64,000 nt of DNA from Daphnia pulex (Eukaryota; Arthropoda; Branchiopoda; Diplostraca; Daphniidae). The notes under the pieces were generated by a model. That model was given only the letters and a program-made list of their open reading frames with translations. It did no database searches and had not been told where the DNA came from. Where the stretch lies: positions 6,510,001-6,574,000 of the forward strand of contig NC_060027.1 of the NCBI RefSeq assembly GCF_021134715.1. The letters are read 5' to 3'. Below, in pieces: positions 11,908 through 24,430 of the stretch (position 1 is the stretch's first letter; every line of letters begins with the position of its first letter). The translations under genes were made by a program, and so were the position numbers.

Positions 11908-14900
11908 TTAAGCTGTTTGTAACACTGCGTTCGCAAACTCTCTCCCTGAATCGACCTCGCGTCTGTAGTGTCTAACAAAAACTGATTCCGATGCCCAACC
12001 TCCGCTCCGATGGATATTTTCGACTGATACACCCGCACTGGCCGCTCTGAATGCTGAAGCTCCTCTCGTCGAATGCGCTGAATACACAGAAGTATCTACT
12101 CCGGCTTCCGCCAACAAGGTTTTAATCCATCGACCAATAGTTCACGCTCCCACTGATCTGAAGGGGGACCTGGTGGCCAGGAATAAAAGACTCTGGTCGT
12201 TCTTTCTAAAAACATCTGACGCTTTGACGTAAGCCTCCAAACAGACCACCGGGCAAGTAAAAGCGGGCCTTTTCAAGGTGAACACCTTTAGGGCCGCCTG
12301 GCGTTGGGCCTTTCTGGGACGATTTAGGCTCAATTTTACTCCCTGGGAACTAAATGCAATCGAGTCACGTGATATTGACGCCAGTTCCGACACTCTGCAC
12401 AGGGAAGTCAGGGCCAATAACATTACCGTCTTACCTGGTAACTTGGCAAAGGGCGTTTCTGAATTTGCCTGTCAATCCAAAAATTTCAAAACCTGGTTTA
12501 CGTCCCAAAAATTTTTGTACTTAGGAGCTGGGGTTTAACATTATAAATCCCTGCATGACTTTCATCACCGTCGGGTGCTTTCCTACATCAAAGCCATCAA
12601 TTGCTTTCAAAGTCGAGCTCAACATCGAGCGATAAACGTTTATCGACCTGTAGGCCTTTCCTTCGTTACATAACCCCGCTAGGAAATCTAATACCTTATT
12701 CAAACCAGGAGACAGGGGATCTTCACTCTGGCGAAGACATCAACTACGCCAACCATTCCAGGCGCTCTGGTATGCAGCTGCTGTGGTATCACGATTTGCT
12801 CTCAACAGAAGCCCGACCACTCCTTTCGAAAGGCCTTGGGCCTCATATCGTTCCCGAATAATCTCCAGGCGGCTAGTGACAACGTCCAACTGGATACTAG
12901 CGGATGCGGACATCCCGACGGATCTGACAGGATCCCGTTGGATGTTGGCAAAATTCGATGGGGGCTCGCACACCAGACTCATCAGAACTGGGTACCAGGG
13001 TTGCGCTGGCCAAATCTGGGCTATCAGAACCATCTCTACCCGATCCTTCCTTATTTTGTTCAGGCAACGCTGAATCAAGGAAAATGGGGGGAAGGCATAT
13101 CCCAGGAAAAGGCTCCAATTCAGGCTGCATGCATCCAGGCCATCGCCTCCGGTTGGTGTTGCCAGCTGGCGAAGAGCTCCAGCTGTCGATTCCAATTCGC
13201 AGCAAACAAGTCCATTTGTGGGTCCTAAATGGTCTGTAGTTGACGGAAGACGGATTGATCCAGCATCCAATCGCTCACATCGGGGCGCATCCGTGACAAC
13301 CGGTCTGCAAGAATATAAGAGCACCCGGAAGGTATACAGCCGACACCGTTAAGAGGCGATCTTCGCACCATATTGCGATCCGCGCGGCAATCGAACACAC
13401 ATTTTTCGAGCTCGTCCATCCTGACTTGTTCACATAAGCGACAGCCCTACGATTAGCCAACATTAATTGAACCGCAATATTGGAAGCTCCTGCCGTAAAG
13501 GACTTCAGCGCCCACAGTGCCGCTAATAACTCTAGCTCGTTAATATGCCGATTCTTGTCTTCACTAGTCCACGGGCACCTCGCCGACGCCCCGTTCAGCG
13601 CTGCGACCCAACCCGAGAGCGAGGCATCGGAGTAGATGATCAAATCGGGAATGCTCGCCGAAATAGCTTTCCCGTTTACCATGGCCAAATTGTGTTTCCA
13701 CCAACTCAAGTCTTGACGGGCTCCCACGCTCAAAAAGATTTTAGACTGGAGGTTCTCACCCAACCGGTTTGCATGCTCGATGTACAGTTGCTGAATTACT
13801 CGAAAGTGAGCTTGAGCAAATGGCGAGCCTGCTCTGCCCACGCAAAATTACCCAAGATTTTTGCAATATCCCGCAACGATATTGATTCTGCATTCAGGGC
13901 TTTCTCGCAAAGCAGAACAATCTCACCTTTCTTCTTCGGAAGAAGTGACAAGGAAAGTTTCTCTGAATTGATTAGGAGGCCGAGATATTCGATATACTTC
14001 GCCCCTTCTCCTATTGATTTTTCGGTATTTATTAAGAACCCACAAGCTTCCAAAATCCGCACTGTCGTAGCAAAATCTTTTTCTACCCTTTTCTTGGACT
14101 GGTTCAGAATAAGGATGTCGTTCAGGTAAATTATAATTATAATCCCCTGTCTACGCAAAAAGGCGACCACCGGCTTCAAAATTTTGGTGAACGCCCATGG
14201 AGCCGACGCAAGGCCAAAGCATAAAGATAAAAATTGATAACCCTTCCCCCTCCACCTGAACTGAAGAAATTCTTTGTCGTCTGGGTAGAGTGGGATAGTC
14301 AAATACGCGTCCTTCAAGTCGATTTTGCAAAAATGGTCGCCCTCACTCACTAGCTCTTTCAAAACCCCAATACCTTCCATTTTAAAATGTTTCGGCTCCA
14401 CCAACCGATTAAGCCACTCTAAATTAATAATCGGTCGATAGCCACACGAACTCTTGGGTATCATAAATAACCCGCTCACAAATCTTTGCTCCGGGCCAGC
14501 CACCTCTTTAATCGCTTCTTTCTCGATTAATGCTTTAATTTCCTCGTCACAAATTGCCATCACTTTCTCACTCATGCGCATGTTGTCTAAATAAAAAGCT
14601 ACCGTTGGCCTCTCTAAAAACGGGATGCGCACTCCTAATGAGACTGCCTCCAAGACCCACCGATCTTGAGTCAAAGTCGGCCAAAACTCGTAAAACCGCT
14701 TAACTCTACCGCCCAGATGACGATTGTCACCGGTGGGATCCTTAACTAAAGGGATAGAAAAATGCTCATACCTTCCTTCCCTTGACTGCTGGTTGAAACC
14801 ACCGCTCTTGTTGAACTCGTTCGAACCTCTGTAGGGCTGGAAACGCCCGTTGTAACGTCCATGCTCCCTGCCACTCCGGTAGTTGCTGCTATCACGCGTG

Positions 14901-14974
14901 TAGGGCTTTTGATGAGGGACACCGGCTCTTCTAATATTTCTCAGCTTCCGGTCATCGTCTGCATCACGCACCAT
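11908..14974 (-). pseudogene. DIRS pol: reverse transcriptase, RNase H, tyrosine recombinase
   Basis: The reverse transcriptase spans about 14,750-13,800, with YRPIINLEWLNR and KIDLKDAYLTIPL motifs; the catalytic box reads YLNDILIL, where the family has YxDD. RNase H follows at 13,841-13,275 in a shifted frame: IYSDASLSGW and NELELLAALWAL are present, while a later acidic site reads ANRRAVAYVN. The linker block (LFLGYAFPPFSL, MVLIAQIWPAQPWYP) returns to the first frame. The tyrosine recombinase is in pieces (12,861-11,908) but keeps SLCRVSELASI, the H-x-x-R box HSTRGASA, and GGWASESVFVRHYRR with the presumed nucleophile Tyr. Extra stops (near 12,740, and a TGA in the segment at about 12,480) confirm decay. 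Confidence 0.85.
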
Positions 14975-15954
14975 CCTTCTCTAAAAGCTCATACCAAAGA
15001 AAGACCCGGTCTCTTTCTTGCAGAAACGATGAGGCTTCTTCCGCAAAGACACGAATTTGGGATCTGTAATCTTCAAAATGTTCTCCCGTCTCCTCGCCGT
15101 CAGGTTGAAGAATGAATCTCCCCAGAGCAGGAAGGCCGTCCTGGTGGCTTCGGATAAAGGAGAGTCTTTTAAGGCTGGATCTTTCGATAGATTCTCCCAT
15201 ACGAATAGCAGCGGTCGGGTGATGTCCAAAATCTTGTATTGCTTGGCCAATAAACTCTTCTCGATGGATTCTGCTTTTTTCGCCTCCATACTCTTCAAAT
15301 CCTTCAGTCTTCTTGCCATAGAGCTGTCCAGCTGCGGGCATAGCAGCTCGGAGGAATCCGATCTGAAGCTTGGAACATACTTCTCTCTTAACTGCTTACC
15401 CTCCGCCGGCTTCAATTTCGCCGTCATCCAGGATCTTAAGTCTCTGCCCATCTCGCGGTCCAGGTTGAATTTTCCGTTGAACGGGGCTGGAGCAATCGGG
15501 TCCACACCTTTAGCTGTGTCCATGCCCGGAGGACCGCCCCGTGGTGGACGGTCTCTTGAACGGCTGCGTGATTCCCTATCACGTTCTTCTCTTTCCTGGC
15601 GTCGTTCACGCTCCTCCGCTTCCCTATCTCGATTAGCTCTCTCTTCCTCTTCTCTTAAGGTTCTCTCTCTCTCTTCTCTGTCCTCTCGATCTATTCTTTC
15701 TCTCTCCTCTCGATTTCTCCTTTCTCCCTCTTCCTCTCCTCGACGGTCATGTCGGTTACGCCCACTTCTACTATCTGAACTTGCACTTGAACTTGAACCC
15801 GATCTGGCACTACTCGACGACATGACAGCTTCGAACGACAGCTGAAAAAGGTCTGAGGGGTAAGACCGATAGGGGGCCATAAGAAAACTCACTTAGGAGG
15901 ACAGCTAATAAACGGGCCAACAGAATGTTTTAGGTGAGCGAATTTTCGTACAAT

Positions 15955-16822
15955 TTCACCATCTATGAGCGCTAGTTTGTTATAGAGATTGGAACGTCAA
16001 AAAACGACTCTCCTCGAACCAGATCAGCATGAATTACAACTATAGCTGTTCGCATCTCCACTCAAAAGATGTCCACTTCGAATCTTTGATCATTGAGCTC
16101 CCAGTCGCTGATAAAATTGTGGGGGCTTGAACTGCATTTATGGCTGACTCTGTCCTTAGGGTTCGGTTGCCTAGTTTTCAGGTCTGTTTCCTTTTCAGCT
16201 AGGATAAGGATGAGGAAAATCACGCGATATGTGACCAAAACCTTCAAATAATAACACTGAATTTCGTTTCTTAACGTTCTTAACGTTTGACGTTCAAAAC
16301 CGACTTTTTTTGTCGACTTACCCAGGCCGGGCGAAACAGTTCTGATAGGTAAGCTGGTCAGTATTGCTATTAAAGGCATAAATTAAAGAATCGTTTAACT
16401 CCGGCTTTCGATCTGTTATTTTGGATGCTTTTTAAAAACCCGTACTACTATCCAGTGACTCGATGATTCCTTCCAGTTTGCCCACTTCGAAGAGAAAAGC
16501 GTTAATTGACCAAGACAAATTTCCAATTATAACTGATCGCATTCAGGAAAATGTAAGAAACGAATAAGACAAAGGACCAAGTCTGCGTCGGTGAGAGAGA
16601 TGGACCGTCGGAGGCACAGCTTCACTTAGCTCATAGTTATAGATCCGGCCTCGTTTGGCAGCTGCCTCGGTCCTTCCTCCATTGCTCGCCATTGGGCCCG
16701 GCCGTGGCGAAGAGTGAGCTGATGATGGCTCTACTTTTGTCTATTTCTCGATCCAATTTATCGCAAGTGTCTTCCGGTTTAACCAGCATTAGCTAATCTT
16801 GAGCAGGGACTCGAATATCGGT
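15955..16822. other. Stretch without a recognised gene
   Basis: A 105-codon minus frame at 16,062-16,379 matches no family I know. No inverted repeats or splice structure were seen. Confidence 0.35.
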
Positions 16823-16845
16823 CCATGATATAATAGGAAAGGTAC

Positions 16846-17447
16846 AGTACCTTTCATAAAAACGACTCGGGCTTCGGGCCCACGACAAAATAAATAAAAA
16901 AAGTCGAACTCGAGCGCAAGATGGCTACCTTATTCGTACAAAAAAAACGAGGTCGGTAGATCTCTGGCCTTTTCAGTTTTTCCTTTTGTTCTTTGTTTAA
17001 GTAAACGGACAGGGAGGGGGTGGTACCCAGACGGGGTACAGACAAAATATTTTCTCAAATTTTCAATTTTGCATAAAGGGGTGTAGGAATGAAAAACGTC
17101 TAGGTTGAAAGCTGACCTCGACCGGCCAAACGAAGATTTTCTACCCTACCTGTGTCCGGCGAGATTACAAACACGCTGAAGGCTAGCGGGATAAAAATTC
17201 TTTGTTAAGCCTTACATAGAAGACTTTTTAAAGATATATCGAGGGAAAAAAGCCAAGCAATATACCCGTTTTTAAAACCCAGTCTTTCTTACAAAACTTT
17301 AACCCCCAACCCAAAGAAAAACGAAGTAAAAGGCCGGGAATCTGCCGACCTCCTTTTTTTTGTTTGTTAGGTAAAGACACCTAACGTAAAAATTGACTTT
17401 TCTGCTTTCTTTGTCGAAAAGCCCGAGTCGTTTTTATGAAAGGTAGT
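16846..17447. mobile_element. 602-base inverted-repeat element with GTAC target duplication
   Basis: The ends AGTACCTTTCATAAAAACGA and TCGTTTTTATGAAAGGTAGT are inverted repeats of about 28 bases with one early mismatch. GTAC flanks both sides (16,842-16,845 and 17,448-17,451). The surrounding repeat occurs at 10,834 with a single GTAC and no insert, so the insertion is proved by comparison within the window. The minus frame at 16,854-17,045 is inside it and is not transposase-like, so the element is non-autonomous. Confidence 0.85.
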
Positions 17448-17451
17448 GTAC

Positions 17452-17730
17452 ACTAGCTCTCTGTTATCTCCAAGACTGGCGGGTGTTTGGTAGAGGGTTC
17501 CAAGATTCCACGCCAGGTTCGCTAGGTTAGGAGGTCGCTCGCCTCGGGGTATAGTAAAAATAGGGGTTTTTCGTTCGTAATCTATAAAATTACTAATCAA
17601 TGTGTCCAGAAATTGATTTAATTAAAGCTTAATTTAATTCCCTATCCTGAAATACCTAATTCATCTAGATTAGGCAATTTCTTATATGTAAAATTCGTGA
17701 TTGAAATTCACACTTTTTTTTTTTTAATTT
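17452..17730. repeat. Second copy of the 10.8-kb dispersed repeat (right part)
   Basis: Matches about 10,853-11,130 in the same orientation, including CCAATCAATGTGTCC-type and AATTGATTTA blocks, with scattered substitutions and small indels. Its left 20 or so bases lie before the 602-base insertion (16,823-16,845). It ends at the poly(T) and GCGCC where the 10.8-kb copy goes on into its palindrome. Confidence 0.75.
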
Positions 17731-17964
17731 GCGCCTTTCGTAAAATTTCCTATGGAAGGGGCCTACGATAACGTACCCACACCAAAAACTACTAATGGAG
17801 AGTTGGAGAGACACTTATAATATGACAAAATGTATTTAGACGTTTATCGGAACTTTGATTTTGCTTTTTTAAGAATGTGGTTTCAAAGCCTCTTTCTAAA
17901 AGAATTTTTTTAGGCGTGCGTAGGCTAATTAATATGAGTACTAATTTAGTACTCATGTAATATT

Positions 17965-18707
17965 CAGTGTTCTGTCGAATAATTCGCTTCGAATAAAATT
18001 TTTATTCGGGAATAAAGAATAAATTTATTCTTATTCTTTATTCATCGAATAAATGACTTTTATTCCTATTCGTTATTCGATATCTTTTAGAAAAAAATTA
18101 TTCGTTGTCCGCGAATAACTTTTCGAATAAATATCGAATCAATTTTGAATAAATTTTTCATTTTTGGGCTACTGTTTAAGACGTATTTTCGCTAGCGCCA
18201 CCTGTGGTGAGACGGAGGAAGACGACTTTTAGGGGGTTGAAACTCAACCCCCATTGCTCGGGAAAGGAATTGCCTAGAGGGTGGTGCTTTGACATGCTTC
18301 AAGCACCGAAATTTGTGTTGCAGCAGTTTCCTAAGTTACACTAAGTGGCGCTGTGAGTCATCACAGGCGCTATGTTGGGCATTAACTGGGTTCTGCAAAA
18401 ATTCAAATTCCAATTAAATCTGGTAATGTGGTAGGGAGCCAAGACCGAAAAACTTTTATTTTGTTTTTTCATAAATCAATTTCGTTCACCCATTCTCTTA
18501 AAACCATTTACTAATTGATTAAAATCCGAATTTTTCTTATCTTTTATGCGAAATTTATTTGAAATTTTATTCTTATTCGTTATTCGTTGTTCTAATCGAA
18601 AATTCGAATAAGACCCTTATTTTTATTCGTATTCTTTATTCGTCGAATAAATGAAAGTTATTCGAGCGTAGCTCGAATAGCGAAAAACCTTATTCGACAG
18701 AACACTG
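17965..18707. mobile_element. AT-rich element with 18-base perfect terminal inverted repeats
   Basis: Begins CAGTGTTCTGTCGAATAA and ends with its exact reverse complement. CAGTG-type ends recall hAT transposons, but the 8-base flanks (GTAATATT and CAAATTTA) do not match, so the superfamily is a guess. The subterminal parts are built of many GAATAA/TTATTC words in both orientations. A less AT-rich core at about 18,190-18,400 has no reading frame. Confidence 0.65.
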
Positions 18708-19312
18708 CAAATTTATCCTTAGTACAAAATCATCCAACGCATTCCATTATGCTCAAACTTCAATCATAATACAGTCAAGCTAATCTCATAATGTCAAACC
18801 TTCGCGCCAAGAAAACGCGCCTTTATTTTTCAAAGCCTTCCGAGGAATTGTTTGTGTTGTCAGTACGAATCGGAAAAGCCCAGTAGCGATGCAATCCATG
18901 AGATTTTCGCCACATATTTTGATCATTTTCTTTCATGAGAAATCACCCTCTAGCCTCTATAGAAAGTTGATGCGAACTGAATTTGCGTTATTATTGGGCG
19001 TAGAATCGCGAGTACGAGCTGTGCTTTTAAAAGGTGACTACACAAATGATACGTGAAGATTGCGGTACATTGATGCGCGTTGTGCATTGAGATGACTGAA
19101 AAAATTTATTTAGGGTGCAGTAGATTTTGGGTGGACAAAATTGGTTACCAATTTACTCAGGATTCCACAATCGACGAAGTTTTACAATGATAGTGTAAAC
19201 GATACACAAACAGTCCTGGAGGATAGGGCTGTTGAGTCACAAACCTTCGACAACAAATTATAAGTTGGGTACGTAATCTCGATTTCAACTATATAAGACG
19301 ACTGGTTGATAG
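18708..19312. promoter_or_regulatory. 3' flank of the DHHC gene with a possible polyadenylation signal
   Basis: On the minus strand an AATAAA hexamer lies at 19,105-19,110, about 205 bases after the stop codon of the palmitoyltransferase. Nothing else was recognised in this stretch. Confidence 0.35.
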
Positions 19313-22300
19313 CTATAAATCGTTATAACGAGGAACCAGCGGATGGAGTAATCCCGTTTGACTGCTAGTAATGCTGGCAGATTCCAAATGTAGATGACAG
19401 GGATTGGAAGAAGCTGATTCATCCAGGGAATCGAGGTCCAAGTCGGTGTTAATCATGGTTCTTTCATGAAGTAACTGTAGACTGCTGGCCGACAAGGTTG
19501 ACAACGGTTGAAGAGACACAACTGGGTCGACTTCAGGGCATTTAGTTTCTATATGAAAATTTGTTGCATGGAATAAAAAAACACAAAATATAAAAATAAT
19601 TGCGCATAATTTTCTTTTCCACAGATTTGAAAGAAAATAAAATCCAAATGCAAAAGTAAATCCATTGAAATTGAAATTAGTCGAATATCCATTTACATAT
19701 AACATAATGTGTTCCGACGGATTTTGAACCCAAATTAAGATTACACAGGGAAATTTGGTCAAGGTTTTCACCACCCTCAACAATCTTACACCATTGGGGT
19801 TAATTTATGTCCTGTGACATTTGATCAGGTGTCTTGCTATATTTTTGTTCACAATTTATGCTTGCATATCATATTAAAAAAAAAAAAAAAAAAAAAAAAC
19901 GAATAGCCACATGTTTTAGCGAGTTAGAAATATTTGATGGCCACTACTGACGACAGGAGATAAATGTTGCGATCTGATGCGCAAGTGGCCTATTATTACA
20001 GTAATTTCGGAATGTGAAATGATTTATTATATAAACTAAATACAAAAGTATTACCTTAAATTTTGGCAATGGATGCTTGAAATGGTAAATGATCATTAAC
20101 GCACTATATTAGAATGTTCAACAAAGGTCGACCTACCCTGATGAGAGCCGAGTTGAGCCTGCTTTCTCGATGTGGAGTTGGAGACGCTGACCGTGACATG
20201 TCCTTTGCCATTATTCAAAATTCTAACTTCACTGTTCCCTTGAACAGATGCGAAAGAAGTCGCACATGGTGCCTGTCGAATAGAAGCCCGTTACAACAAG
20301 TTGAAGTATAAGAAATAATTGGCAATTGTTCAGCAAAGAATATGTTATTCCAGAACAGAAATAGCCCATGTAACATTTTACATTTATCTCTTTAGAATCT
20401 CAGCATGCATAATTTGAAATTTAACATACCTGAACGAGTTCGCTGGACGGCACTACAGAGTGTTCTGGTATCACAAAACCACGTCTGTCTGTAAAATTTT
20501 GAAGGGTCGTTTCGATGAAAATAAGTTAGTGAAAAGTAAGTAAAAAAGTCTCTCTAACGAATAGGCCTACCTATAAAACTTGGAGGCATAGGGCCACATA
20601 ATATGAATAAACAATTTGCACAAACTCCTCCTTTACTGTAAGGATTAATTTTTTCTTGTCCACGTTTTCCAGTGAAAGAGCCTTTAATCTAAAAAAAAAG
20701 GGATACTCAACAACTTAAGTTAGTATTTTTACTATTATAAAAGACAATATTCTATATGTATTCTATCACTTAATTTTCTGCTTTTCATGTGGCTTTGTGG
20801 AGAGTGAATCCTCTTCCCATTAGTGATCAAAGACGAATAACAATGCCATTACACTTGTTTTTAAACTATAGACTATCCAATAGTTAAATTCCACATAAAA
20901 AACGGGAAAAGCCAAAGACTTTGCAACTCCGAGTGAATATGAAAATTTCCGTTCTTACATCTTCATTTGTAGTTTGATTGGAAGTAGTTAAGTATGTGTG
21001 AAACCCGGCCAATCCTAACACACTCCAAACGCTAAAAAAACAAATTATAGCAACAAGAACACTGGCAGGGGATTCTTTGATTGCATCGACAAATGGCCTG
21101 TCGTCCCTAGTTACTTTAGTGTGGTAAAAAGAAATTAGCTTTAGAAAAAATGAATAAATATCTATAAAATATGAATATATTCTTACACAAGACCAGATGA
21201 GTGACAGCACATGCAAAAATGAAGACGCACATGAATGCTAGGGAGACTATGAACGAATAAAAATATCGATAGTTTCTACGTCCCACGCAATTGCCAATCC
21301 ACGGGCAATGATGATCAAAGCCATCTATAATCAATATAACCATTAGTTAATTTGAGAATCAATACAGTTTAAGCAATTTCAGGGAAAATTCTGTTTTAAA
21401 ATCCATAGAAAATCAATAAAAGGCTTTCTACCAACGCAGTTGTCGCAGATACTGCAATGAGATGCTCTAGGTGGGCGAAATATTTTACAGGTAAAGCAGA
21501 ACTTTAACTTTACAACTTGTCCACATACAACAACTTCTTTCGTCCGAGGTGGTGGACGATACGTTGGACTATTTGGACTGTTTGGAACTTCTGTATAAAT
21601 AGTTTAAAGAAAAATAAATAAAATAATTAGGCCAAATTATTTATCAAGTTAAGATGCTCTTCACGCACACATTTTCTTTATCTTAAATAAATCAAAAATG
21701 GCCTAATCAAGTATGGAAACAGGAAAAAAAAGGCCAAATAAACCAGCATAAAGTTCAAATATTGATATACCAATTTGTTTTTCGATGTCCGCAGCTTCAT
21801 CTGGAGTGGCCCGAGGAATAACTCCTGGGTCGGAAAACGACGTTCGAAAAAGAGTTGCCAAGACAAAAGTAAACAGAAGACCTCCCACAGCAGGTATGGC
21901 AGGAGTTATTTTGACAGCTAAAAACGGACAGCTGTAAAAAGTTGCAACAATGAGAAGATTGAAAATGTAAACAGCAGTAATAAAAGTCATTTCCCTTTAC
22001 TTTACAACAACTATTTTCAAAATAAAATATCCATAAGCCACACATTATCAAAATGTACTGTGAAATGGCATTTACAATTGTAAGAAGGCAGATTTTAAAG
22101 AGATCTAGTTAGAATCTAGTTTGAATAGAACTGTGTAGTGGCAAAATATAATCAATATGCCATTAAATGTAAGAGGTTAGACACATACTCAAATATGAAG
22201 AAGGTGCAGCTAGTTGCAACGATAAGTCCAACTGTTATGTAAAATATTCCAACTTGTTTTGCCATCATTATCCTTCCTTCACAACAAAAACGGTTTCTTC

Positions 22301-22337
22301 CAGGGTATACTTCCCACTTTCTGGTTGCATGAGGCAT
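19313..22337 (-). CDS. DHHC palmitoyltransferase, approximated / ZDHHC9-14-18 type
   Basis: Nine coding exons: 22337-22189, 21931-21771, 21590-21432, 21324-21187, 21113-20959, 20688-20571, 20488-20430, 20272-20137 and 19548-19313. All phases match and total 436 residues. The enzyme transfers palmitate to protein cysteines from membranes of the secretory pathway. Visible features are [12 protein letters not shown] at the N-terminus, two hydrophobic segments, the [19 protein letters not shown] block, the cysteine-rich domain ending [18 protein letters not shown] (DHHC catalytic motif), two further membrane segments, TTxE-like SNQTTNED, and a poorly conserved Ser-rich tail. An acceptor directly precedes the first ATG (TTATTAG/TATG), so an upstream, probably non-coding, exon exists. 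The exon-5 acceptor could instead be at 21,106. Drosophila approximated regulates the Fat/Dachs pathway; that role is not shown here. Confidence 0.93.
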
Positions 22338-24430
22338 ACTAATAAAATAGAACAAAAATATGTCATTGGTGAGAATGTTCTAATATATCCACCTTGATTT
22401 GAAATAAAGAAATTAATAACACTATGGAAAGCAGAAATTATAAATTGAAGCAAATTTCAAGAGCCAGAGGATTAGAATCGAATCCATGCATATTCATTTG
22501 CTTTAATCACAGTTAGTCCATCTTCAATGCATATTTTCTACTCAAAGTTCATGGTATTGCATAAACAATAGTTATCTTTGATCAAAGATTGCATTAAGTA
22601 TGTTATTTCACCTCTTTAGGTCAACATATTATGGATCGAACAAGAAATCAACCAAGAAACAAAAACCATCCTTAACATTTCAAAGATAAGTTTTTTATCA
22701 TTTCTAACTAAACAAACTTTATATTGCAGTAAAGCTCTTTTTATAGTAGTAAATATATTGATATACTGAAAAGTTCTGTCTTACCTGTTATAAACTGTAT
22801 AAATGGATGCTATAAATTCCCCAAAACAGAAACTTGATGAATTAACGTTAATCAAGTTGATATGAACTTGCAGATAATCGTAACTGATAACAAGAATCAA
22901 GCATAGCGTATTAAATATGTAATATAAGATTTCTGATTTATTCTGTCGTCCTTTCTGTCACTTTCGACAAACAACGTTACTGAGGTGTAGTCACCAAATT
23001 TCCCGATAGGGATTCGAATTCGAGAATCCGAGACGAAGGTGTCCCACACAGTCACCCACCATCCGATAAGATGGCGCTGTCCTCTCAGAGGGATAGAGGA
23101 ATTGAGGAAACGCCAGAAATCGAAGGGTCTTCATAGTTAATTATAATTATATATAATCGAAATATTTTCGAAATACACACAATTATTTCAAATAATTTTG
23201 AAGAGCAGACGATAACGCATGGCGGCATGGCAAAGTTGATAAAAGATCTTAGCGCGATTCTCCGGTTTTATCGTAAATGTTTTCTCGCTAGATAATTCTG
23301 TCTTACGGCGAAGTATGGTAGTATGTTTTTTATGTCATTTTTTAAAGTCTAACTGGGGCGCGTCTAAACCACACTTTGGTTACCTTGGTGTGATTTTTGA
23401 CTGCATGATGTTTCAACACATGAGTGCATGTAGGCTATATCTGCTAGTCAGTCGGAGTTGGTCTCACGGTCACAATTCACGCATATCTTCAGAATGTAAC
23501 TTATCTAATGAATAAGCAGTAAAATTCCCACTAATAGTCAATCCGGTTGAAAGGATGTTATTCCCAGCTCATATTTAATGCGGGTCTGACTTTACTTTCG
23601 CTTATATTACCGAGATGCCGAAACACCTCGTCGCAAAGATGGTCTCATACCCTTGACGATATCGTTAGCCGAAGAAAGAACTAATGGGTGAATAAATAAA
23701 AATAAAACGTGCAACGATTTCTCTGTCAAAAGAAGTTTATAATTGAGTATGAAAGCTATTTAATTAAACAGAGGGGTAGGACAATCCGTATACCACCGGC
23801 AAACGCCGGCAAACCACCGGGGAGTGGTCTGTTTTTCTCTTAAAACATATATGTGCGAACGTATAGGCCACGTACTGTAGGCTCTACGTTTTTTTACTAA
23901 GAAAAACATAAATATCAATGGACGACAGGATATGTCCGATATGTCGTTTGCCTACGATCCACCATGACCATTTTTCACATATGCGATACCCCCTAACCTA
24001 AACAAAAGTGCTCGACGACCTCAAAATTACTATTTTTATTAGGAAATGAAGCTCGCATGCCGGGATTCGTAAACGCAACCTATGGAGCATGTCAAAGAAT
24101 TTTTTTAAAAGTCTATTTCCTCTAATACACTCATCCCGCTTTCATTTAACAAATACAATTTGCATATATGAAACAACGGAAATCGATCCGGACAATGTCC
24201 ATAAAAGTAATAATTACAAATCAACGGCGAACAATAAAAAAAATTTCTCACCTAACTGTCAATTACAGATTCCAATTATTCTTCGTAAAAAAAAATTTAA
24301 AAATCAACGCAGAAACTACTCCCTAAAACTGACGGCCCTAATATCGGTTGATGTATAGCCTAGAGTTGCAATTCTTCATTATAACCCGAATGAGTAAACA
24401 AGAAACAGAAAATTAGACATTTCAGTATAA
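22338..24430. other. Intergenic stretch between two minus-strand genes
   Basis: It should contain the upstream exon and promoter of the palmitoyltransferase. At about 23,005 a TTTCCCGATAGGGATTCG motif matches the ends of the inverted repeats at 27,684 and 31,160; the following 120 bases (CACCCACC, ATGGCGCTGTCCTCTC, AGGGATAGAGGAA) resemble the inside of the 31.1-kb end, so a decayed repeat copy is likely at about 23,000-23,120. Nothing else was recognised. Confidence 0.4.

Larger units (their letters stand above)
11655..15892 (-). pseudogene. DIRS gag-like ORF1 with predicted downstream exon
   Basis: The frame opens at 15,892, or more likely at the Met at 15,823, which begins a Ser-rich run. 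It contains a long Arg/Glu-rich coiled-coil-like stretch (about residues 45-115), then a conserved globular part. An in-frame TAG at 14,981-14,983 interrupts it, and the same frame resumes into an Arg/Gly/Asn-rich tail and then the reverse transcriptase. A donor at 14,772/14,771 (GAAGGAAG/GTATGAG) can join an acceptor at 11,701 (TTTTATTTTCAG) to a 46-base exon 11,700-11,655 coding GRSGSFSNGGRRGS and a stop. The phases match (2+1). Splicing would thus make a Gag-only product and intron retention a Gag-Pol read. The splice is inferred. Confidence 0.6.
11439..15954 (-). mobile_element. DIRS-like tyrosine-recombinase retrotransposon, 4.5 kb, degenerate
   Basis: The element is transcribed on the minus strand: 5' end at about 15,954, gag-like frame, reverse transcriptase, RNase H, tyrosine recombinase, internal complementary region, 3' end at about 11,439. 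It has no LTRs. The outer ends are partly inverted copies of each other (15,845-15,925 against 11,520-11,600), and the internal complementary region at 11,766-11,885 is complementary to both outer ends placed head to tail. This is the DIRS hallmark. Both termini carry ATT (AAT on the plus strand), consistent with the short site exchanged by the recombinase. Stops, frameshifts and a changed polymerase motif show that it is no longer autonomous. Confidence 0.9.

Noticed and set aside
12740..13324. Several plus-strand frames of 86-130 codons at 12.6-13.3 kb
   Set aside because: They are antisense to the clear DIRS pol sequence on the minus strand and carry no motifs of their own.
15057..15845. 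262-codon plus-strand frame
   Set aside because: It is the antisense shadow of the DIRS gag frame; its Ser/Arg/Leu repeats are the mirror of the Arg/Glu-rich coiled-coil region.
10834..17730. Direct repeats at 10.8 and 17.4 kb as LTRs of one 6.9-kb retrotransposon
   Set aside because: The enclosed coding element has its own DIRS ends and no LTR-element integrase, and one copy is interrupted by another insertion; two copies of a dispersed repeat is simpler.
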